A DNA stretch of 64,000 bases, from contig JAPDOI010001847.1 in the NCBI GenBank assembly GCA_029168955.1, positions 62,001-126,000 on the forward strand. The letters are read 5' to 3'. A model generated the notes under the pieces. It was given only the letters and a program-made list of their open reading frames with translations, did no database searches and was not told the origin of the DNA. The position numbers and the translations under genes are program-made. Source of the stretch: Aplectana chamaeleonis (lineage: Eukaryota; Nematoda; Chromadorea; Rhabditida; Cosmocercidae). This document shows positions 55,401 to 64,000 of this stretch, piece by piece. Position 1 is the first letter of the stretch, and the number at the start of each line of letters is the position of its first letter.

Positions 55401-58169
55401 TCGCCGACCACACTCCATGTGATATTCGTTCGGCTCCGCCGAACGATGGGCCGGCTTCGCCGACCCCCTTCCTCTACGCAGTATTTGTTCGGCTTCGCCG
55501 AACGATGGGCCGGCTTCGCCGGCCACCCTCGGTGTAGTATTCGTTCGGCTTCGCCGAAAGATGGGCCGGCTTCGCCGGCCACCCTCCGTGTAGTATTCGT
55601 TCGGCTTCGCCGAACGAAGGGCCGGCTTCGCCGACCCCCTCTCTCTACATTGTATTCGCTCGGCTTCGCCGACCCCCTCCCTTTACGTGGTATTCGTTCG
55701 GCTTCACAGAACGATGGGCCGGCTTCGCCGGCCACCCTCCCTCTAGTTAGTATTCGTTTGGCTCCACCGAACGATGGGCCGGCTTCGCCGGCCACCCTCT
55801 CTCTAGGTAGTATTCGCCCGTCTCCGCCGAACGATGGGCCGGCTTCGCCGACCCCCTTCCTCTACGCAGTCTTCGTTCGGCTTCGCCGAACGATGGGCCG
55901 GCTTTGCCGGCCACCCTCCCTCTACGTAGTATTCGTTCGGCTTCGCCTAAGGATGGGCCGGCTTCGCCGGCAACCCGGCCACCCTCCGTGTAGTATTCGT
56001 TCGGCTTCGCCGACGAAGGGCCGGCTTCGCCTACCCCCTCTCTCTACATTGTATTCGCTCGGCTTTGCCGACCCCCTCCCTTTACGTGGTATTCGTTCGG
56101 CTTCACAGAACGATGGGCCGGCTTCGCCGGCCACCCTCTCTCTAGGTAGTATTCGCCCGTCTCCGCCGAACGATGGGCCGGCTTTGCCGGCCACCCTCCC
56201 TCTACGTAGTATTCGTTCGGCTTCGCCGAACGATGGGCCGGCTTTGCCGGCCACCCTCCCTCTACGTAGTATTCGTTCGGCTTCGCCTAAGGATGGGCCG
56301 GCTTCGCCAGCCACCCCTCGTGTAGTAGTCGTTCGGCTTCGCCAGCCACCCCTCGTGTAGTATTCGTTCGGCTTCGCCGACCACACTCCATGTGATATTC
56401 GTTCGGCTCCGCCGAACGATAGGCCGGCTTCGCCGACCCCCTTCCTCTACGCAGTATTCGTTCGGCTTCGCCGAACGATGGGCCGGCTTCGCCGGCCACC
56501 CTCGGTGTAGTATTCGTTCGGCTTCGCCGAAAGATGGGCCAGCTTCGCCGGCCACCCTCCGTGTAGTATTCGTTCGGCTTCGCCGAACGAAAGGCCGGCT
56601 TCGCCGACCCCTTCTCTCTACATTGTATTCGCTCGGCTTCGCCGACCCCTCCCTTTACGTGGTATTCGTTCGGCTTCACAGATTGATGGGCCGGCTTCGC
56701 CGGCCACCCTCCCTCTAGTTAGTATTCGTTTGGCTCCACCGAACAATGGGCCGGCTTCCCCGGCCACCCTCCTCTAGGTAGTATTCGCCCGTCTCCGCCG
56801 AACGATGGGCCGGCTTCGCCGACCCCTTCCTCTACGCAGTATTCGTTCGGCTCCGCCGAACGATAGGCCGGGCCACCCTCCCTCCACGTAGTATTCGTTC
56901 GGCTTCGCCGAAAGATGGGCCGGCTTCGCCGGCCACCCTCCGTGTAGTATTCGTTCGGCTTCGCCAGCCACCCCTCGTGTAGTATTCGTTCGGCTTCGCC
57001 GACCACACTCCATGTGATATTCGTTCGGCTCCGCCGAACGATAGGCCGGCTTCGCCGACCTCCTTCCTCTACGCAGTATTCGCTCGTCTCCGCCGAACGA
57101 TGGGCCGGCTTTTCCGGCCACCCTCCGTCTACGTAGTATTCGTTCGGCTTCGCCGAAAGATGGGCCGGCTTCGCCGGCCACCCTTACTGTAGCATTCGTT
57201 CGGCTTCGCCGAACGAAGAGCCGGCTTCGCCGACCCCCTCTCTCTACATTGTATTCGCTCGGCTTCGCCGACCCCCTCCCTTTACGAGGAATTCGTTCGG
57301 CTTCGCCGAAAGATGTGCCGGCTTCGCCGGCCACCCTCCCTCTAGCTAGTATTCGTTTGGCTCCACCGAACGATGGGCCGGCTTCGCCGGCCACCCTCCA
57401 TCTAGGTAGTATTCGCTCGTCTCCGCCGAACGATGGGCCGGCTTCGCCGACCCCCCTTCCTCTACGCAGTCTTCGTTCGGCTTCGCCGAACGATGGGCCG
57501 GCTTCGCCGGCAACCCTCGGTGTAGTATTCGTTCGGCTTCGCCGAAAAATGAGCCGGCTTCGCCGGCCACCCTCCGTGTAGTATTCGTTCGGCTTCGCCG
57601 AACGAAGGGCCGGCTTCGCCGACCCCCTCTCTCTACATTGTATTCGCTCGGCTTCGCCGACCCCTCCCTTTACGTGGTATTCGTTCGGCTTCACAGATTG
57701 ATGGGCCGGCTTCGCCGGCCACCCTCCCTCTAGCTAGTATTCGTTTGGCTCCACCGAACGATGGGCCCTTCGCCGGCCACCCTCTCTCTAGGTAGTATTC
57801 GCCCGTCTCCGCCGAACGATGGGCCGGCTTCGCCGGCCCCCTTCCTCTACGCAGTCTTTGTTCGGCTTCGCCGGACGCCGGGCCGGCTTCGCCGGCCACC
57901 CTCTCTACGTAGTATTCGTTTCGGCTTCGCCGTGGGCTCTCGCCGAACGATGGGCCGGCTTCGCCGACCCAGCTTCGCCACCTCTCTCTACATTGTATTC
58001 GCTCGACTTCGCCGACCCCCTCACTTTACGTGGTATTCGTTCGGCTTCACAGAACGATGGGCCGGCTTCGCCGGCCACCCTCCCTCTAGTTAGTATTCGT
58101 TTGGCTCCACCGAACGATGGGCCGGCTTCGCCGGCCACCCTCCCTCTACGTAGTATTCGTTCGGCTTCG

Positions 58170-58320
58170 CCTAAGGATGGGCCGGCTTCGCCAGCCACCC
58201 CTCGTGTAGTAGTCGTTCGGCTTCGCCAGCCACCCCTCGTGTAGTATTCGTTCGGCTTCGCCGACCACACTCCATGTGATATTCGTTCGGCTCCGCCGAA
58301 CGATAGGCCGGCTTCGCCGA
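58170..58320 (+). repeat. Representative second-type block
   Basis: A recurring block that breaks the main order: GCCTAAGGATGGG, GCCAGCCACCCCTCGTGTAG, AGTCGTTCGGC, a second GCCAGCCACCCCTCG, then GACCACACTCCATGTGATATTCG and GAACGATAGG. Its CTCCATGTGATATTCG marker appears at about 41847, 45241, 48110, 50667, 52787, 54012, 55413, 56387, 57010, 58270, 59288, 59977, 60840 and 61740, and in altered form near 33695 and 37835. Confidence 0.82.
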
Positions 58321-58602
58321 CCCCCTTCCTCTACGCAGTATTCGTTCGGCTTCGCCGAACGATGGGCCGGCTTCGCCGGCCACCCTCCGTGTAGTATTCG
58401 TTCGGCTTCGCCGAAAGATGGGCCGGCTTCGCCGGCCACCCTCCGTGAAGTATTCGTTCGGCTTCGCCGAACGAAGGGCCGGCTTCGCCGACCCCTCCCT
58501 CTACATTGTATTCGCTCGGCTTTGCCGACCCCCTCCCTTTACGTGGTATTCGTTCGGCTTCACAGAACGATGGGCCGGCTTCGCCGGCCACCCTCCCTCT
58601 AG

Positions 58603-58990
58603 TTAGTATTCGTTTGGCTCCACCGAACGATGGGCCGGCTTCGCCGGCCACCCTCCCTCTAGGTAGTATTCGCCCGTCTCCGCCGAACGATGGGCCGGCT
58701 TCGTCGACCCCCTTCCTCTACGCAGTATTCGTTCGGCTTCGCCGAACGATGGGCCGGCTTCGCCGGCAACCCTCGGTGTAGTATTCGTTCGGCTTCGCCG
58801 AAAGATGGGCCGGCTTCGCCGGCCACCCTCCGTGTAGTATTCGTTCGGCTTCGCCGAACGAAGGGCCGGCTTCGCCGACCCCCTCTCTCTACATTGTATT
58901 CGCTCGGCTTCGCCGACCCCCTCCCTTTACGTGGTATTCGTTCGGCTTCACAGAACGATGGGCCGGCTTCGCCGGCCACCCTCCCTCTAG
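58603..58990 (+). repeat. Representative 388-bp higher-order repeat unit
   Basis: Seven monomers in order: TTTGGCTCCACCGAACG type; CCCGTCTCCGCCGAACG type; TTCGGC..GAACG with GGCAACCCTCGG; TTCGGC..GAAAG; TTCGGC..GAACGAAGG with CTCTCTCTACAT; a short ~37-bp monomer (GCTCGGCTTCGCCGACCCCC) lacking stem 2; and TTCGGCTTCACAGAACG. The next unit starts at 58991 with the same TTAGTATTCGTTTGG. Confidence 0.88.
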
Positions 58991-61900
58991 TTAGTATTCG
59001 TTTGGCTCCACCGAACGATGGGCCGGCTTCGCCGGCCACCCTCTCTCTAGGTAGTATTCGCCCGTCTCCGCCGAACGATGGGCCGGCTTCGCCGACCCCC
59101 TTCCTCTACGCAGTCTTCGTTCGGCTTCGCCGAACGATGGGCCGGCTTTGCCGGCCACCCTCCCTCTACGTAGTATTCGTTCGGCTTCGCCTAAGGATGG
59201 GCCGGCTTCGCCAGCCACCCCTCGTGTAGTAGTCGTTCGGCTTCGCCAGCCACCCCTCGTGTAGTATTCGTTCGGCTTCGCCGACCACACTCCATGTGAT
59301 ATTCGTTCGGCTCCGCCGAACGATAAACCAGCTTCGCCGACCCCTTCCTCTACGCAGTATTCGTTCGGCTTCGCCGAACGATGGGCCAGCTTCGCCGGCA
59401 ACCCCCACCCTCCGTGTAGTATTCGTTCGGCTTCGCCGAAAGATGGACCAGCTTCGCCGGCCACCCTCCGTGTAGTATTCGTTCGGCTTCGCCGAACGAT
59501 GGGCCGGCTTCGCCGACCCCCTCTACATTGTATTCGCTCGGCTTTGCCGACCCCTCCTTTACGTGGTATTCGTTCGGCTTCACAGAACGATGGGCCGGCT
59601 TCGCCGGCCACCTCTCCTAGTGTAGTATTCGTTTGGCTCCACCGAACGATGGGCCGGCTTCGCCGGCCACCCTCCCTCTAGGTAGTATTCGCTCGTCTCC
59701 GCCGAACGATGGGCCGGCTTCGCCGGCTCCCTTCCTCTACGCAGTATTCGTTCGGCTTCGCCGAACATTGGGCTTCGCCGGCTCAGTGTATTCGTTCGGC
59801 CTCGCCGAAGATGGAGCCGGCCCTCTACATTGTATTCGCCGGCCACCCTCCTCTACGTCGTATTCGTTCGGCTTCGCCTAAGGATGGGCCGGCTTCGCCA
59901 GCCACCCCTCGTGTAGTAGTCGTTCGGCTTCGCCAGCCACCCCTCGTGTAGTATTCGTTCGGCTTCGCCGACCACACTCCATGTGATATTCGTTCGGCTC
60001 CGCCGAACGATAGGCCGGCTTCGCCGACCCCCTTCCTCTACGCAGTATTCGTTCGGCTTCGCCGAACGATGGGCCGGCTTCGCCGGCAACCCTCGGTGTA
60101 GTATTCGTTCGGCTTCGCCGAAAGATGGGCCGGCTTCGCCGGCCACCCTCCGTGTAGTATTCGTTCGGCTTCGCCGAACGAAGGGCCGGCTTCGCCGACC
60201 CCCTCTCTCTACATTGTATTCGCTCGGCTTCGCCGACCCCTCTCTTTACGTGGTATTCGTTCGGCTTCACAGAACGATGGGCCGGCTTCGCCGGCCACCC
60301 TCCCTCTAGTTAGTATTCGTTCGGCTCCGCCGAACGATGGGCCGGCTTCGCCGCCACCCTCCCTCTACGCGTAGTATTCGTTCCCGGCTTCGCCGAACGA
60401 TGGCCGCCGGCCACACTCGGCTTGCACGATACGGCCACCCTCCAGTGTAGTATTCGTTCGGCTTCGCCGAACGATGGGCCGGCTTCCGGACACCTTCCTC
60501 TCGTGTAGTATTCGTTCGGCTTCGCCGACCACCCCTCGTCTAATCGTTCGGCTTCGTCCAGCCGGCTCAGCCGAACGATGGTCCGGCTTCGCCAACCTCC
60601 TCTACGCAGTATTCGTTCGGCTTCGCCGAACATGGGCCGGCACGCCGGCCACCCTCAGTGTAGTATTCGTTCGGCTTCGCCGAAAGATGGGCCGCCTTTG
60701 CCGGCCACCTCCCTCTACGTAGTATTCGTTCGACTTCGCCTAAGGATGGGCCGGCTTCGCCAGCCACCCCTCGTGTAGTAGTCGTTCGGCTTCGCCAGCC
60801 ACCCCTCGTGTAGTATTCGTTCGGCTTCGCCGACCACACTCCATGTGATATTCGTTCGGCTCCGCCAAACGATAGGCCGGCTTCGCCGACCCTCTTTCTC
60901 TACGCAGTATTCGTTCGGCTTCGCCGAACGATGGGCCGGCTTCGCCGGCAACCCTCGGTGTAGTATTCGTTCGGCTTCGCCGAAAGATGGGCCGGCTTTG
61001 CCGGCCACCCTCCCTCTACGTAGTATTCGTTCGGCTTCGCCTAAGGATGGGCCGGCTTCGCCGGCAACCCGGCCACCCTCCGTGTAGTATTCGTTTGGCT
61101 CCACCGAACGATGGGCCGGCTTCGCCGACCCCCTTCCTCTACGCAGTCTTTGTTCGGCTTCGCCGAACGATGGGCCGGCTTTGCCGGCCACCCTCCCTCT
61201 ACGTAGTACTCGTTCGGCTTCGCCGAACGATGGGCCGGCTTCGCCGGCAACCCTCGGTGTAGTATTCGTTCGGCTTCGCCGAAAAATGAGCCGGCTTCGC
61301 CGGCCACCCTCGTAGTAGTAGTTCGGCTTCGTCTTCGCCAGACTCGTGTAGTACTCATTGTATTCGCTCGGCTTCGCCGACCACCCTCCATGTGATATTC
61401 GTTCGGCTTCGCCGAACAATGGGCCGGCTTCGCCGACCCCCCTCCTCTACATAGTATTCGTTCGGCTTCGCCGAACGATGGGCCGGCTTCGCCGGCCACC
61501 CTCAGTGTAGTATTCGTTCGGCTTCGCCGAACGATAAGGCCGGCTTCGCCGACCCCTCTCTCTACGCAGTATTCGTTCGGCTTCGCCGACGATGGGCCTT
61601 TGCCGGCCACCCTCCTCTACGAAGTATTCGTTCGGCCTAAGGATGGGCCGGCTTCGCCAGCCACCCTCGTGTAGTATTCGTTCGGCTTCGCCAGCCACCC
61701 CTCGTGTAGTATTCGTTCGGCTTCGCCGGCCACTACACTCCATGTGATATTCGTTCGGCTCCGCCGAACGATGGGCCGGCTTCGCCGACCCTCTTCCTCT
61801 ACGCAGTATTCGTTCGGCTTCGCCGAACGATGGGCCAGCTTCGCCGGCAACCCTCCGTGAAGTATTCGTTCGGCTTCGCCGAAAGATGTGACCGGCTTCG

Positions 61901-62229
61901 CCGGCCACCCTCCTCTACGAAGTATTCGTTTGGCTTCGCCGAACGATGGGCCGGCTTCGCCGCCACCCTCCCTCTACAGGTTAGTATTCGCTCGTCTCCG
62001 CCGAACGAACCGGCTTCGCCGACCCCCTTCCTCTACGCAGTATTCGTTCAGCTTCGCCAAACGATGGGCCGGCTTCGTCGGCTACCCTCGGTGTAGTATT
62101 CGTTCGGCTTTGCCGAAAGATGGGCCGGCTTCGCCGGCCGCCCTCCCTCTAGGTAGTATTCGCTCGTCTCCGCCGAACGATGGGCCGGCTTCGCCGACCC
62201 CCTTCCTCTACGCAGTATTCGTTCGGCTT

Positions 62230-63297
62230 CGCCGAGCTTCGCCGAACCAAAGGCCGGCTTCGCCGCCACCCCTCCCTCTACGTGGTATTCGTTCGGCTTC
62301 GCCGACCCCTTTCCTGTACGCAGTATTCGTTCGGCGTCGCCGATCCCCTTCCTCTACGCAGTATTCATTCGTCTTCGCCGAACGTAGAGCCGGCTACTCC
62401 GGCTACCCTCGGTGTAGTTTTCTTTCGGCTCCGACGAACGATAGGCCGGCTTCGCCGGCCACCTTCCTTCTACCTAGAATTCGCTCGGCTTCGCCGGCCA
62501 CCCTCTCTCTAGGTAGTAATCTTTCGGCATCGCCGAACGATGGGCCGGCTTGGCGGGCCACCCTCCATGTATTATTCGCTCATGTTCGCCGAGCGATGGG
62601 CAGGCTTCGCCTGCCACCCTCCGTGTAATATTGGTTCAGCTTCACCGAACAATAGGCCGGGCCACCCTCCCTCCACGTAGTATTCGTTCGGAATCGCAGA
62701 ACGATGGGCCGGCTTTTCCGGACACCCTTCCTCTGTGTAGTATTCGTTCGGCTTCGCCGACCACCCTCCGTCTAATGTTCGTTCAGCTTCACCGAATGAT
62801 GGTCCGGGCCACCCTCCCTCTACGTAGTATTCGTTCGGCATCGCAGAACGATGGGCCGGCTTTGCCGACCCCCTCCGTTCACGTGGTATTAGATTGGCTT
62901 CGCCGAACGACGGGCCGGCTTAGCGGGCCACCCTTCGTGTGGTATTCGTTCGGCTTCGCCGGCCACCCTCCGTGTAGTATTCGTACGGCATCGCAGAAAG
63001 ATGGGCCGGCTTCGCCCACCTCCCTCTACGTAGTATTCGTTCGCCCTCGCCGAACGATGGGCCATCTTGGCGGGCCACCCTCCATGTAATATTCGATCGG
63101 CTCCGCCGAGCGATGGGCAAACTTTGTCGGTCACAACCCGTGTAGTATTCGTTCGGCTTCGCCAAACGACGGGCCGGCTTGGCGGGCCACCCTTCGTGTA
63201 GTATTCGTTCGACTTCGCCGGTCACCCTCCGTATGGTATTCGTGCGGCTTCGCAGGCCACCCTACATGTAGTATTCGTTTGGCTTTGCCAAACGATA
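62230..63297 (+). repeat. Diverged right edge of the satellite
   Basis: Monomers become irregular: GGCTTGGCGGGCC, GGCATCGCAGAACG, and many substitutions inside stems while overall monomer length is kept. The last monomer (63275-63296) has a fully paired variant stem CGTTTGG-CTTTG-CCAAACG. Confidence 0.75.
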
Positions 63298-64000
63298 GGA
63301 AATTCGCGCCTGATGTGCCTTTGGATGGTTGCGCTGGAGCGCGTATGTATGACGCGAGCGCAAGGAACAGTTACCCAATTTGTCCATATGCGGACCGTCG
63401 GCTTCAATCAGGCGTGAGGATTCAGCCTTTCTCTCAATGATGTAAGTATACAATCAGTTATAGATGTTTAATGAAACTGACAATTCAGAAAAAAGTAAGG
63501 ATTATCTGATCAGGTTTATGGTTAGTAAAGTTAAACGGATTATCTGATTTCGACATTAATAATTTCACGTAAATTCCTTCCAGTTTGTTTGAACGTCGCA
63601 TGAATATTTTTTCTGCCAGTGGAAATAGTCATCTGTGATTGATCTCCTCTTTTTTTCACAAAAATCAGCGGATTTTTTCAGATTTAAAACAGTTAAAATA
63701 CCCCGAAATTCATTATTGAATTCTTTGGAAAAAACTTGGTTGTAAAATTTTCACCCGAAAGTTCTGCGATCTTATCAAATTCTTCGTGAAAAAATCTTTG
63801 TTTTCTCACAGACAAAAATCCGATAAAAAGAATGCGCCACGTGAAAAGATTTTTTGCTAAACATCTTGCATTTTCTTCTGTCGAAAAATCTAATGAAGAA
63901 TTTTTGGGCACAATGCTCACCATGAAAGTTTTTTCTGACTATTATTTTTCGAAATAAATTTTGTTTCTTTTCAAATTTGCTTGTTCATTCAGAGGTCTCC
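63298..64000. other. Right flank of the satellite
   Basis: Unique sequence resumes at GATAGGAAATTCGCGCC. 63310-63420 is moderately GC-rich; 63430-64000 is AT-rich. The minus-strand frame at 63693-63923 has no recognisable motif. Confidence 0.5.

Larger units (their letters stand above)
33240..63297 (+). repeat. 30-kb GC-rich satellite of hairpin-forming ~55-bp monomers
   Basis: Several hundred head-to-tail monomers in one orientation. The consensus order is GTATTCG, TTCGGC-TTC-GCCGAA (stem 1), CGATG, GGCCGGC-TTC-GCCGGCC (stem 2), ACCCTCC, then a short variable linker (CTCTAGGTA, GTGTA, CTACGCA, CTACATT, TTTACGTG). Monomer types are ordered into higher-order repeats. Reading frames of up to ~310 residues on both strands (Pro/Arg/Ser-rich, such as RLRRPPS and AGEAGPSFGEAERIL) arise because the monomer rarely contains stops; they shift frame unit by unit and encode nothing recognisable. 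Several hundred perfect 7-bp GC stems make this strand-symmetric and potentially structured. Confidence 0.95.

Noticed and set aside
33240..63297. Dozens of long open frames, up to ~310 residues on either strand, rich in Pro, Arg and Ser
   Set aside because: They follow the satellite monomer, change frame with each unit-length change, occur equally on both strands and show no domain. They are repeat by-products.
33240..63297. CRISPR-like array of short palindromic repeats
   Set aside because: There are no unique spacers; the whole ~55-bp unit, linker included, is repeated with higher-order structure, and the neighbours are eukaryotic transposons.
33240..63297. Bacterial contamination carrying REP-like palindromes
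   Set aside because: The array is continuous with a nematode-type LINE on its left and AT-rich unique sequence on its right, and is far longer and more ordered than bacterial REP clusters.

Overview
The window reads as a stretch of nematode genome, most likely a strongylid or hookworm relative. The evidence is an RTE-clade non-LTR retrotransposon, CR1-like reverse transcriptases, a DD34D mariner, TTAA-flanked MITEs, and a 78-bp intron with a TTTCAG acceptor in the one host-like gene piece I recognise. It contains almost no host coding sequence. It is a transposon graveyard (1-33 kb) joined to a GC-rich satellite of about 30 kb (33.24-63.30 kb).

Layout. 1-3.4 kb: featureless sequence, a minisatellite, and a decayed CR1-like element on the minus strand cut off just before its catalytic YADD box. 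3.7-8.4 kb: inverted copies of a ~175-bp repeat flank a 492-bp MITE and a ~2.8-kb imperfect palindrome whose arms carry a 21-bp minisatellite in opposite orientations. 8.8-13 kb: an orphan AP-endonuclease fragment, then a nearly complete but frameshifted RTE element (minus) with a small TIR element inserted in its endonuclease. 13.3-16.1 kb: diverged dispersed repeats, a 1,225-bp Mutator-like TIR element with a perfect 9-bp target duplication, and a 482-bp TTAA MITE. 16.25-16.58 kb: two C-terminal exons that look like an N-acyl-phosphatidylethanolamine phospholipase D, without the upstream exons. 19-22.5 kb: foldback elements and another TTAA MITE. 23.5-33 kb: a 42-bp minisatellite, then two near-identical 1.87-kb copies of a CR1-like element facing each other across a 5.4-kb spacer. 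The spacer holds a mariner split by a solo LTR and a 2.7-kb hAT-like element with several MITEs nested in it.

The satellite is one uninterrupted array in a single orientation. Its ~55-bp monomer contains two short palindromes, TTCGGC-TTC-GCCGAA and GGCCGGC-TTC-GCCGGCC. Monomers form a ~388-bp, seven-monomer higher-order repeat, and a second block type is interspersed. Stem bases change in a pairing-preserving way in some monomers. Long Pro/Arg-rich reading frames on both strands here are a by-product of the repeat and not genes. From 33 to about 46.4 kb the monomers carry many scattered small insertions, while 46.4-61.3 kb is much cleaner; this may be real decay or assembly error.

The elements do not form a pathway. 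Their nesting gives a relative insertion order: the MITE came after the RTE, the solo LTR after the mariner, and a MULE-like MITE after the foldback arms. All identities and alignments were judged by eye.
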